NCBI RefSeq assembly: GCF_013114825.1
Contig: NZ_JAAVLX010000001.1
Span: 496,001 to 560,000 of the forward strand
Reading direction: 5' to 3'
Source: Bradyrhizobium australiense
GTDB taxonomy: Bacteria > Pseudomonadota > Alphaproteobacteria > Rhizobiales > Xanthobacteraceae
DNA length: 64,000 nt
The position numbers were made by a program, and so were the translations under genes. Positions 53,339 to 61,308 of this stretch are shown piece by piece; position 1 is the first letter of the stretch, and each line of letters starts with the position of its first letter. Under the pieces are notes generated by a model. The model worked only from the letters and a program-made list of their open reading frames with translations. It was not told where the DNA came from and ran no database searches.

Positions 53339-55381
53339 ATGTTCAGAATAGGCGTTGACGTCGGCGGGACCTACACCGATCTGGTGGCCACGGACGAAAC
53401 CGGGCGGACCATTTTCGCAAAATCACCCTCCACCCCGGCGGATCAATCCATCGGCGCGATGGCGGGGCTGGAAGAGCTGGCGCGGCGGCTGAATGTCACG
53501 CGTGCGAAAATGCTCGCCGCGACCGACCGCCTCGTGCATGGTACTACGGTTGCGACCAATGCGCTCTTGGAGCGCAAGGGCGCCAAGGTCGCGCTGATCA
53601 CCACCGAAGGGCATCGCGACGTCATCGAGATGCGCGAGGGTCTGAAACCCGATCGTTACGATCTCCGCTCGCCGCCGCCTGCGCCTTTAGTACCGCGCGA
53701 CCTCCGTTTCGGCGTGAAGGAACGGCTCAGGGCGAGCGGCGAGGTCCTGATTCCGCTCGATGCAAAATCGCTCGATGACGCGATTGCCGGCATCAGGCAG
53801 TCGGGCGCGACCTCGGTCGCGGTGTGCTTCCTGCATTCCTACCTCAATCCGGTGCACGAATTGGCAGCCGTCGAAAAACTGAAGCAGGCACTGCCCGGCA
53901 TCAGCATCTCGCGCTCCAGCGACGTACTGCCGCAGATCAAGGAATATGAGCGTATCTCGACCACGATCGTGAACGCTTATGTCGAGCCGATCGTGCGGCG
54001 CTATCTCACCAATCTCGAAACGCGGCTCACCGAGGCCGGTTTCAAGGGCAGCCTCTTTGTCGTGCTCTCGCATGGCGGCATGGCGCCGGTCGAGGAGGCC
54101 TCGCGGCTGGCCGCGGGCACCGTGCTGTCGGGACCGGCGGGCGGTATGTCCGGCGGACGGCGCTGTTCTGACCTGGTCGGTATTCCCGATCTGGTGCCGT
54201 TCGACATGGGCGGCACCTCTACAGACATCTCGCTGATAACAAGAGGGCAGGCCTCGCTCTCCGCCGACGGCATCCTGGCCGGCCAGCGCATCGCGCTGCG
54301 CAGCCTCGATATCGCGAGCATTGCCGCCGGCGGCGGCTCGATCGCGAGCGTCGATACCAGCCGCACCCTCCGTGTGGGGCCGGAAAGCGCGGGCTCGGTG
54401 CCGGGCCCAGCCTGCTACGGCAATGGCGGAGAGGCCGCCACCGTGACCGATGCCAATGTCGTGCTCGGCTATCTCGATGCTTCCGCCTTCATGGGCGGCA
54501 AGCGCCCGCTCGACCGCACGGCGTCGGACGCAGCCGTCGATCGCGTCGCCGTCGCGATGGGGCTGTCGCGCGTAGAGGCCGCCGCCGGCATCTACCGCAT
54601 GATCAACCTGAACATGGCGGACGGCATCCGCCTGATGACGCTGCGCCGCGGTGTCGACCCGCGACGCTTCGCGCTGTTAAGTTTCGGTGGCGCGGCGGGC
54701 CTGCACGCGGCGGAGGTGGCGCGCGAACTCGAGATCAAGCGCATCATCGTGCCGACAGTGGCCTCGGTGCTGTCGGCCTGGGGCATGCTGACCAGCGATC
54801 TCCGCTACGAGGTCAGCCGCACGCATTACGGCGCCGGTGCGCACATTGCGGCCGATGAGGTGCGCGAACTCTTTGCCGGACTTGAGCAGCAGGCCGCCGG
54901 CCGGCTGCGCTCGTGGTTCAACGGCAAGATTGCAATCGAGCGCTCCGCCGAAATGCGCTACGGCGAACAGATCTTTGAGATCGACGTTTCGCTCGACAGC
55001 CTCGACTGGAGCGCTGCCGATCTCGTCGAGCGGATCGAGAACCGCTTCCACGTCAGGCACGAGGAATTGTACACCTACGCCTCGCGCGGCCAGGAAGTCG
55101 TGTTCGTCAACGCGCGCGTGGCGGCGGTCGGTGAAGTCGCGCGACTGGATTCAGATAAGAAACCTGTGTCGTCATCGGTCGCCTGCGCACCGCGCAGCCA
55201 GCGGCAGGCCTTCTTCGGCGGCTGGCGCGACGTTCCGGTCTACACGCTTGACGACCTGCAGCCGGGCCACAGCCTGACCGGCCCCGCCATCATCGAAGCC
55301 GAGACCACGACGGTGCTGGTTGATGCCGGTGACCGCGTGACGGTGAATGCGCTGGGATGGCTGGATATTTCGTTGCGCTGA
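53339..55381 (+). CDS. hyuA: Hydantoinase A/oxoprolinase family protein
   Basis: HyuA subunit of 680 residues with the ASKHA-type ATP-binding fold. N-terminal phosphate loop is IGVDVGGTYTDLVATDETG, followed by VHGTTVATNALLERKGAKVA near residue 67. ALISTEGHRD-type LITTEGHRDVIEMREG follows. A second phosphate motif, PFDMGGTSTDISLI, is near residue 287, then LSFGGAAGLHAAEVARELEI near residue 447. The subunit couples ATP hydrolysis to ring opening. A LivK-type binding protein gene follows after a repeat element. Confidence 0.93.
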   Translation: MFRIGVDVGGTYTDLVATDETGRTIFAKSPSTPADQSIGAMAGLEELARRLNVTRAKMLAATDRLVHGTTVATNALLERKGAKVALITTEGHRDVIEMREGLKPDRYDLRSPPPAPLVPRDLRFGVKERLRASGEVLIPLDAKSLDDAIAGIRQSGATSVAVCFLHSYLNPVHELAAVEKLKQALPGISISRSSDVLPQIKEYERISTTIVNAYVEPIVRRYLTNLETRLTEAGFKGSLFVVLSHGGMAPVEEASRLAAGTVLSGPAGGMSGGRRCSDLVGIPDLVPFDMGGTSTDISLITRGQASLSADGILAGQRIALRSLDIASIAAGGGSIASVDTSRTLRVGPESAGSVPGPACYGNGGEAATVTDANVVLGYLDASAFMGGKRPLDRTASDAAVDRVAVAMGLSRVEAAAGIYRMINLNMADGIRLMTLRRGVDPRRFALLSFGGAAGLHAAEVARELEIKRIIVPTVASVLSAWGMLTSDLRYEVSRTHYGAGAHIAADEVRELFAGLEQQAAGRLRSWFNGKIAIERSAEMRYGEQIFEIDVSLDSLDWSAADLVERIENRFHVRHEELYTYASRGQEVVFVNARVAAVGEVARLDSDKKPVSSSVACAPRSQRQAFFGGWRDVPVYTLDDLQPGHSLTGPAIIEAETTTVLVDAGDRVTVNALGWLDISLR

Positions 55382-55395
55382 TTGCCAAACACTCA

Positions 55396-55500
55396 ATTGT
55401 CATCGCCTGCGAAGGCGGGCGATCCAGTAGCCTGAGACGGCAGTGATCAACGGATAGAGTGCGGCGTACTGGATACCCCGCATTCGCGGGGTATGACAAT
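55396..55500. repeat. Intergenic inverted-repeat element, family F
   Basis: ATTGTCAT (55396-55403) pairs with ATGACAAT (55493-55500), and inside them ATCCAGTA (55422-55429) with TACTGGAT (55467-55474), together with GC-rich hairpins. Stands between hyuA and the binding-protein gene and could reduce read-through. Confidence 0.65.
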
Positions 55501-55609
55501 CGGGGCTGCTCCAACATTTGATTTCAATAAGCCCATTTCGGCGGTATCATCGCCACGGCTGGGTTAGGCGACACAAGCTCCCGCGAGCTTGGCGTTTGAG
55601 GCCACCTTG

Positions 55610-56851
55610 ATGCAAACAATAACAAAAACAAGGCTGATACCCGCCTTCTTCGCCTTCGCCGCAGTGGTGTTGGCGTCCGTTCTGGCGATCTCGCAGCCGG
55701 CCTGGGCTGCCGGCGTGACCGACACCGAAATCCGCATTGGCAACATCATGCCGTACACCGGCCCGCTGGCGGCGTTCGCTTCGATCGGCAGGGCGGAGGC
55801 CGCTTATTTCGACATGATTAACGAGCGCGGCGGCATCAACGGGCGCAAGATCAGGTTCATCTCCCGCGACGACAGCTCCAATCCGAGAACGGCGGTCGAG
55901 CACACCCGCGAACTGGTCGAGCAGGAACGCGTGCACCTGATGTTCGGGTCGTTCGGCACGCCGAGCAACCTGGCGACGCGAGCCTATCTCAACGAGAGAA
56001 ACGTCCCGCAGCTCTTTGTCGCCTCCGGCGACGAGGAGTTGGCGCAGCCGAAGCGATTTCCATGGACGATGGGCTGGCAGCCGACATTTCGTGCCGAGGG
56101 CCGGATCTACGCCAATTACATCCAGGCCTCCTATCCAAGCTACAAGATCGCTGTGCTCTGGCAGAACGATCAGTTCGGCCGCGATCTGTTCCGGGGATTG
56201 CAGGAGGGGCTCGGCATCACGGCCAACATGATCGTTGCAGACATTGCCATTGATGCGGATATGTCGATCGATACCCAGGTTGAGATCTTGAAGAGCTCCG
56301 GCGCTGAAGTGCTCGTGCTCAATTGCGCGCCGCCGATCTCGGCGCGTGCCATCCGTAGAGCGGCCGAACTGGGTTGGCATCCAGTGCTGCTGCTGGTCAA
56401 TGCGGCGGCTTCGATCGCGAACGCGCTGAGACCGGCGGGGCTTCAGAATTCCGTCGGCGTGATCTCCACTTCGTACCTGAAGGATGCCAGCGACACGACG
56501 TGGAAAGAAGACCCTGCGATCAAGGCGTGGCTTGCGTTCATGGACAAGTACTATCCCGACGGCGACAAGGAGGATGGCTACGCCATCTTCGGCTACGCGG
56601 CGGCCGAAACCCTGGTCCAGGTCTTGACCCAGTGCGGCGACGATCTGTCGCGCGAGAACATCATGCGGCAGGCCGCGTCGCTGAAGGGCTATCAAAGCCC
56701 GGTTGTCCTGCCGGGCATTGCGATCAATACCGGACCGGCCGACTTCTACCCGATCGAGCAGATGCGGCTGGTGCAGTTCGACGGCAGCGCCTGGCAGCCG
56801 ATCGGCGACGTGATCGAGAGCGCGTTCGCGGCGAGGCCGAGCGATAATTGA
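55610..56851 (+). CDS. LivK-type ABC transporter substrate-binding protein
   Basis: Periplasmic binding protein of 413 residues. ATG 55610 is chosen over the in-frame TTG 55589, as it begins a good signal peptide (RLIPAFFAFAAVVLASVLAI, cleavage near AWAAG). Mature start: TEIRIGNIMPYTGPLAAF, then GGINGRKIRFISRDD near residue 80, and a FGSFGTPSNLAT loop near 117. The family binds branched-chain amino acids, amides, urea or aromatic acids. No permease or ATPase genes are near. With HyuBA upstream, a hydantoin or ureido ligand is plausible. Confidence 0.9.
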   Translation: MQTITKTRLIPAFFAFAAVVLASVLAISQPAWAAGVTDTEIRIGNIMPYTGPLAAFASIGRAEAAYFDMINERGGINGRKIRFISRDDSSNPRTAVEHTRELVEQERVHLMFGSFGTPSNLATRAYLNERNVPQLFVASGDEELAQPKRFPWTMGWQPTFRAEGRIYANYIQASYPSYKIAVLWQNDQFGRDLFRGLQEGLGITANMIVADIAIDADMSIDTQVEILKSSGAEVLVLNCAPPISARAIRRAAELGWHPVLLLVNAAASIANALRPAGLQNSVGVISTSYLKDASDTTWKEDPAIKAWLAFMDKYYPDGDKEDGYAIFGYAAAETLVQVLTQCGDDLSRENIMRQAASLKGYQSPVVLPGIAINTGPADFYPIEQMRLVQFDGSAWQPIGDVIESAFAARPSDN

Positions 56852-56873
56852 GCGACGACCATGTAGGATGGGT

Positions 56874-56943
56874 ATCGCTGCAGCGATACCCATCAGCATC
56901 TTGCACCAGATTTGATGGGTATCGCTGCCCTCCACCCATCCTA
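56874..56943. repeat. Intergenic inverted-repeat element with 22-bp perfect palindrome
   Basis: TAGGATGGGT (56874-56883) and ACCCATCCTA at the right end form the outer repeat. Inside, GGGTATCGCTG joined to CAGCGATACCC (56880-56901) is a perfect palindrome. It sits between converging genes and may terminate both. Confidence 0.65.
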
Positions 56944-56957
56944 AGGAATATCGGCGC

Positions 56958-58172
56958 TTACCTCTTTTGCCCGTAATTCAACAGCCCGCCCTTGCTCTTC
57001 GGCGGATGGGCGCGAAGGCCTTCCTCGTTGGGCTCGGTGCCCCAGCCCGGGCGATCCGGTATCACCAGGTGACCATCAACGATCTCGGGCACGTGCGTGA
57101 ACAGCTCGTGGTCCCATGCGAGCCGATCGATATCGGTTTCCATGATTCGCAAGTTTGGCACCACGGCCGAGAAATGCGCGTTCTGCATGGTGCAGAGATG
57201 GCCATAGAAGTTATGCGGGGCGACGTTGACCTCGAAATGTTCGGCGGCGGCGGCGATCTTCATCGATTGCCACACCCCGTTCCAGGGCGTGTCGATGATC
57301 GCGACATCCATCGCCTGTTCGTTGAAATAGGGCAGGAACTCGCGCAGCCCCAACAGCGTCTCGCAGGATGAGACCGGATGCGGGCTCTGGCGGCGGATGT
57401 AGCCCAGCGCCTGCGGGTTGAAGGTGTCGATCTCCACCCAGAACAGATCCATGTCCTTGATGGCCCGCAGTATCCTGAGGTAGCCCTCGGTCTTGGCGTT
57501 GAAGTTGAGGTCGAGCAGCAGATCGACATCGGGGCCGGCACCGTCGCGGATCGCTTCCAGGTGCATGCAGAGGTTTCGCAGCACCTTGCGATCGACGTTG
57601 ATCTCGGGCTCGAAGGGCGAGCCGAAGCCGGGCCGCCAGCCCTGCGGCTTTCCGTCGGTATAGACGAAGATGTTGGTCTTCATCGCCGTAAAGCCTTTTT
57701 CGCGCACCTCGCGCCCGATCGATTTGACGCCGTCGAGATCGGTAATGGCAGGCTTGAACCAGTCGGGATGGTTGATGCGCCAGGTCGCACAGTGCGACCA
57801 GTAGACGCGGATGCGGTCGCGGATCTTGCCGCCGAGCAATTCGTAGCAGGGCACGCCGAGCGCCTTGGCCTTGACGTCGAGCAGCGCGTTTTCGATCGCG
57901 CCAAGCGCCAGCGCGACCACGCCGCCCGCGGCCGGCCGCGTCGCGGCAAACAGTTCGGCATAAATCCGCTCGTGCTGAAACGCATTCTTGCCGACGACGC
58001 GCGCCCCAAGCCGCTCGATTGCCGCCGTCACGCCGGGGGCTCCAAAACCCTCGTCGTATTCGCCCCAGCCGACGATGCCGTCTTCGGTCGTGATCTTGAC
58101 GAAGTGATAGTTGCGCCATCCGGCGTCGCAGGCGAGCGTTTCGACGCTTCTGACAGTGGTGGCCTTTTTCAT
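56958..58172 (-). CDS. Mandelate racemase/enolase-superfamily dehydratase-like protein
   Basis: Enolase-superfamily enzyme of 404 residues from ATG 58172 with an AGGAA ribosome-binding site; the upstream open frame is not supported. N-terminal capping domain followed by the barrel: FTAMKTNIFVYTDGKPQGW near residue 160 with the KxK-type Lys, VDLLLDLNFNAKTEG near 219 with a metal Asp, FWVEIDTFNP near 243 with a metal Glu, SSCETLLGLREFL near 266 with the third acidic ligand, and NVAPHNFYGHLC near 321 with the catalytic His. Such enzymes dehydrate sugar acids or racemise acids. A 9-bp dyad lies just upstream. Confidence 0.88.
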   Translation of the reverse strand: MKKATTVRSVETLACDAGWRNYHFVKITTEDGIVGWGEYDEGFGAPGVTAAIERLGARVVGKNAFQHERIYAELFAATRPAAGGVVALALGAIENALLDVKAKALGVPCYELLGGKIRDRIRVYWSHCATWRINHPDWFKPAITDLDGVKSIGREVREKGFTAMKTNIFVYTDGKPQGWRPGFGSPFEPEINVDRKVLRNLCMHLEAIRDGAGPDVDLLLDLNFNAKTEGYLRILRAIKDMDLFWVEIDTFNPQALGYIRRQSPHPVSSCETLLGLREFLPYFNEQAMDVAIIDTPWNGVWQSMKIAAAAEHFEVNVAPHNFYGHLCTMQNAHFSAVVPNLRIMETDIDRLAWDHELFTHVPEIVDGHLVIPDRPGWGTEPNEEGLRAHPPKSKGGLLNYGQKR

Positions 58173-58191
58173 GATTTCCTGCCCCGGGCTT

Positions 58192-58216
58192 GTTGTTGTT
58201 GATCGATAACAACAAC
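58192..58216. promoter_or_regulatory. Perfect dyad upstream of the enolase-superfamily gene
   Basis: GTTGTTGTT (58192-58200) and AACAACAAC (58208-58216) are perfect 9-bp arms around a 7-bp spacer, itself partly palindromic (ATCGAT). It lies 20 bp before the ATG on the minus strand, a strong operator position. It is the most symmetric upstream dyad in the window. The regulator is unknown. Confidence 0.55.
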
Positions 58217-58306
58217 GGATCGGCGGGGAGGTCAATCGCAGGGCAGCGCAGACCGTCAATGCAGATCGTGCCCTATCCGGCGCGCCGTGGCCGCATGGTT
58301 CGCCCG

Positions 58307-58416
58307 GCGATGCGAAGCATCGTCCGGAGACGGGCGGCTTCGCCGCGCTCCTCACCATGAGGGTCTCAGACCTCATCCCTGAGGAGCGGCGCTCGCGCCG
58401 CGTCTCGAAGGATGAA
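58307..58416. repeat. Intergenic repeat cluster including a family B copy
   Basis: GATGCGAAGCATC (58310-58322) is a small hairpin. GCGCTCCTCACCATGAGG (58345-58362) is the reverse complement of words in the 36636-36732 element, and CGCGTCTCGAAGGATGAAG follows at 58399-58416. Between the converging-diverging minus-strand genes. Confidence 0.6.
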
Positions 58417-58434
58417 GCCACTGAATTCGATCAG

Positions 58435-59676
58435 CTAGCCCGGCGGCGGAAACAACCTCGGCTTCCGCCGCTCGAACACCTGCCGCCCGTTCTTGAATCC
58501 CATCAGCACATCAGGCAATTCCGCAATCGCGTTCGTCCCACTATCGGTATCGAGAATGATCAGGTCCGCCGGATTGCCCGGAGCGATGCCGTAATCGCGC
58601 AGGTTCATCAGCCGCGCCGGCAACTCGGTGACGAGATCGAGGCAGGTGTCGAACTCGCTGATTCCGGCATGCGCGACATTGGCGTAGAAATTCGCCATCC
58701 GCAGCAGCGAGGCGTCGCCGAATGGCGTGAAGGGATTGAGCACATTGTTGGTCGCGACCGAACAGAGAACGCCGTCCGCAACGAGCTTGTGCGCCATCGT
58801 CAGCCCGCGCGGCGCATTATGCGTGGCGTCGCGGCCCATCAGATAGAGATCGGTCGAGGGCAGCACGGTGACGGCGACGCCGGATTTTGAGAGACGCGCG
58901 GTTACCGCCTTCAGCCGGTCCGGCGGCAGCGCCGACAATTTGGTGGCGTGGCCGATCGCGACGCGGCCCTGATAGTTGCGCCGCTCGGTCTGGCGGCAGA
59001 CTTCTTCGAGATGCCACCACGACGGATCGAGATCAAAATCGAGGTGCAGGTCGATATCGACATCGAATTCCCGCGCCAGGTCGAAAATCTTTTCGAGATG
59101 CGCGTTCGGGTCGGTGTCCATATAGGGACAGCCGCCGATCGCCTCGCCGCCATCGCGCAGCGCCGCAATGAGCAGTTCCTCGGCGCCGGGATCGTTGGTC
59201 AGGCCCTCCTGTGGAAACACGCAGATCGAGAGATCTAGCGCCCAGGTGTAGTCGCGCTTCAGCGCCTTGACCGCCTCGAATCCGCGCAAGCCGATCCGTG
59301 GATCGATTTCCACGTGGGTGCGCATCCGCGTGGTGCCATGCACGATGGCGCGCTCGATCACGCGCCCGCCGCGGGCGTAGACGTCTTCGACCGTGAAATC
59401 GCGCTTCATGGCGGCGACCGCGGCAATGGCTTCACTGACGCTGCCATGATCGTGCGCGCAGCGACCGAGCAAGCAGGCCTTGTCGAGATGAATATGCGTA
59501 TCGACGAAGCCGGGCAGGACGAGACTCCCACCGACATCGATTTCGGCCGCTTCGCAGGCGAGGCGGGGTTCGATGGCGACGATGCGTCCGCTCGCGACGC
59601 CGATATCGACCGGGATGATGGCGGATCGCGTCCTGGCATTGCGGAAGATCAGGTCAAAGGCGGTTTTGGTGTTCAT
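58435..59676 (-). CDS. Amidohydrolase, cytosine deaminase/AtzC-like
   Basis: Metal-dependent amidohydrolase of 413 residues from ATG 59676. Metal motif FVDTHIHLDKACLLG near residue 57 (HxH), THVEIDPRIGLRGFEAVKAL near 116, DIDLHLDFDLDPSW near 202 with His, RVAIGHATKLSALPPDRL near 231, and late Asp in CSVATNNVLNPFTPFG near 308. Order and spacing match the CodA/AtzC/TrzF group, which deaminates or dealkylates ring nitrogen compounds. Read away from the NTF2-like gene. With HyuAB it could open a cyclic ureide. Confidence 0.87.
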   Translation of the reverse strand: MNTKTAFDLIFRNARTRSAIIPVDIGVASGRIVAIEPRLACEAAEIDVGGSLVLPGFVDTHIHLDKACLLGRCAHDHGSVSEAIAAVAAMKRDFTVEDVYARGGRVIERAIVHGTTRMRTHVEIDPRIGLRGFEAVKALKRDYTWALDLSICVFPQEGLTNDPGAEELLIAALRDGGEAIGGCPYMDTDPNAHLEKIFDLAREFDVDIDLHLDFDLDPSWWHLEEVCRQTERRNYQGRVAIGHATKLSALPPDRLKAVTARLSKSGVAVTVLPSTDLYLMGRDATHNAPRGLTMAHKLVADGVLCSVATNNVLNPFTPFGDASLLRMANFYANVAHAGISEFDTCLDLVTELPARLMNLRDYGIAPGNPADLIILDTDSGTNAIAELPDVLMGFKNGRQVFERRKPRLFPPPG

Positions 59677-59740
59677 CGGGCGTGAGGCTGGAGAAGCTCT
59701 CAACCTATCGGAAGCGGGAGCGCCGGGCAGCCCCAGATTG

Positions 59741-59790
59741 TGTGCAATTTGGAGGCTTAACTGTTCAAATTATATGCATGCAGTTTGTGG
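59741..59790. promoter_or_regulatory. Shared motif upstream of NTF2-like gene
   Basis: TGCATGCAGTTTGTGG (59775-59790) and TGTGCAATT (59741-59749) both recur in the region between the GntR gene and the ABC ATPase (61177-61192 and, inverted, 61197-61205). TGCATGCA is a perfect 8-bp palindrome. The distance to the NTF2-like start at 59829 is 39 bp, so it overlaps the likely promoter. Confidence 0.55.
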
Positions 59791-59828
59791 GCTGGACTGT
59801 AGTATTCCCCACATGAGGAGAAACCGCC

Positions 59829-60248
59829 ATGTCCGTCGCCGCCAAAGCCGAATGTAAGGGAATGTCTGACGCCGAGGTGGTCGAGGCCTATCTTACGGCC
59901 TCGATGATCCCGGATCCCGATGCCGCGTCGGCCTACATGAAATCAGGCACGATCATCACCTTCACCGGCGGCCGGGAGTTCGACCACCCGCGCGGGCCGA
60001 CCGCCTTCAACGCCCGGCGCTATCGTTGGGTCAAGAAGAAGATGGACCGTTTCGACGTCTGCCCCGGCGCGGACGAAACCGTCGTCTACAGCATCGGCAC
60101 GCTTTACGGCGAATGGATCGACGGCACGCCGTTCGAGGGCAACCGCTATGTCGATCGCTTCGTCGTCAAGGACGGCCAGATCCTGAAGATGGACGTCTGG
60201 AACGACAGCGCCGAGCGGCTTCTGGTGCAAATGGGAATTGAGGCGTGA
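59829..60248 (+). CDS. NTF2-like/SnoaL-type protein
   Basis: Small cytoplasmic protein of 139 residues with an NTF2-like cone fold. Segments: MSDAEVVEAYLTASMIPDPD near residue 14, AASAYMKSGTIITFTGGREF, then RYRWVKKKMDRFDVCPGADE near 64, LYGEWIDGTPFEGNRYVDRF near 94, and a C-terminal LKMDVWNDSAERLL. Members isomerise, hydrate or dehydrate small rings or serve as ligand binders. The ribosome-binding site is GAGGAGAAA at 59815-59823. Sharing an upstream motif with the ABC operon suggests the same pathway. Confidence 0.78.
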   Translation: MSVAAKAECKGMSDAEVVEAYLTASMIPDPDAASAYMKSGTIITFTGGREFDHPRGPTAFNARRYRWVKKKMDRFDVCPGADETVVYSIGTLYGEWIDGTPFEGNRYVDRFVVKDGQILKMDVWNDSAERLLVQMGIEA

Positions 60249-60254
60249 GGTTTT

Positions 60255-60336
60255 CGTCATTGCGAGCGCAGCGAAGCAATCAATCGCGCGGTAAAGTAAG
60301 TATGGGTTGCTCGTCGCTGCGCTCCTCGCAATGACG
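60255..60336. repeat. Intergenic inverted-repeat element, family D copy
   Basis: CGTCATTGCGAGCGCAGCG (60255-60273) pairs with CGCTGCGCTCCTCGCAATGACG at the right end (60315-60336) around a short core. Same family as 50110-50224. Located between converging genes; probably terminates transcription from both sides. Confidence 0.78.
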
Positions 60337-60346
60337 GAGGGCGGCG

Positions 60347-61144
60347 CTACCGTCCCCTTACTACCTTCGGCAACTTCACCACCCGCGCGCCGTCGCCTTC
60401 CTCCGCATAGGGCGCCAGAATATCCAGCAAATCGCGGCCGCGCGGCGGGGCAGGGGCTACCAGCGCCCGGCTGGCCACTGAGTCCAGATGGCTGTGCATC
60501 AGGCTCATCACCTTGGCCTCATCGCCCTTGACCAGCGCGGCGATGATCGCGCGGTGCTCGTTGATCGCGCATTCCGACGAATGCGGGCGGCTGTAGAGCG
60601 ATAACGTCAGGCAGCAGCGATAGGCGACCTCGCTGACGTAACGCACCAGGATCGGGCTGTTCGTCATGTTGGCGAGCAGGATGTGGAATTCGGTCGCGAG
60701 GCGAATAGAGACCGCATCCGAGTCGTCTCGCGCGCGGTCCTCGGCATCGACATGGGCATTCAGTTCGGCAATCTGGCTCTTCGTCAGCTTGCCGGCGAGC
60801 TGGCGCACCACCAGGCGTTCGAGCTCGATCCTGATGTCGAACGCATCGCGGGCTTCCTGCCAGCTCGGGGTTGCCACCACCGCGATCCGATTGCGGCGAA
60901 GCTCGACCAGTCCTTCCGCGGCGAGCTGGCCCAGCGCATGCCGCGCAATCGTGCGGCTGACGCCGAAGCGTTCTCCCAGCGAATCCTCCGGCAATTTCGC
61001 GCCGGGCTCAAGCGCCTGCTCGATGATGGCGCGGCGCAGCGCGCGGCAGATCACGCTGACCTTGTCGGACGGTTCAGCGGTCTTGCTGGCGGGGCGAGGC
61101 GCCATTGGCGAATCCTGACGGGGTGCTTCGAATGGTGCTCTCAT
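60347..61144 (-). CDS. GntR/FadR-family (FCD) regulator
   Basis: Regulator of 265 residues from ATG 61144 (ATG 61105 is an alternative, 13 residues shorter). HTH: GAKLPEDSLGERFGVSRTIA near residue 48, wing VELRRNRIAVVATPS near 79. FCD domain from residue 90: DAFDIRIELERLVVRQLA, EFHILLANMTNSPILVRYVS, and NEHRAIIAALVKGDEAKVM with metal-binding Asp/His positions. Divergent from the ABC importer. The shared motif upstream is the likely operator, and the ligand may be the imported compound. Confidence 0.88.
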   Translation of the reverse strand: MRAPFEAPRQDSPMAPRPASKTAEPSDKVSVICRALRRAIIEQALEPGAKLPEDSLGERFGVSRTIARHALGQLAAEGLVELRRNRIAVVATPSWQEARDAFDIRIELERLVVRQLAGKLTKSQIAELNAHVDAEDRARDDSDAVSIRLATEFHILLANMTNSPILVRYVSEVAYRCCLTLSLYSRPHSSECAINEHRAIIAALVKGDEAKVMSLMHSHLDSVASRALVAPAPPRGRDLLDILAPYAEEGDGARVVKLPKVVRGR

Positions 61145-61176
61145 ATCACAATTCTCGCCTGATTGTGCGTCCCAAT

Positions 61177-61205
61177 TGCATGCAGTTTGAGGTTGGAATT
61201 GCACA
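61177..61205. promoter_or_regulatory. Shared motif in the GntR/ABC divergent region
   Basis: TGCATGCAGTTTGAGG (61177-61192) differs from 59775-59790 at a single base in 16. AATTGCACA (61197-61205) is the inverse of the second shared word. It stands 33 bp upstream of the GntR start (61144) and about 115 bp before the ATPase start, suitable for control of both. Confidence 0.6.
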
Positions 61206-61308
61206 AAAGGAATCCGCCGGATGGGGCGGCAAACCGAAGGATCACCGAAGGATCCTTGATTCCAAAGGCAAGTTTTGGCTGGCATCCCGCTTGCATGCAC
61301 TTCCAGCC

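Noticed and set aside
55547..56935. Open frame of 462 codons on the minus strand
   Set aside because: Antisense to the LivK-type gene, which has a signal peptide and clear family motifs.
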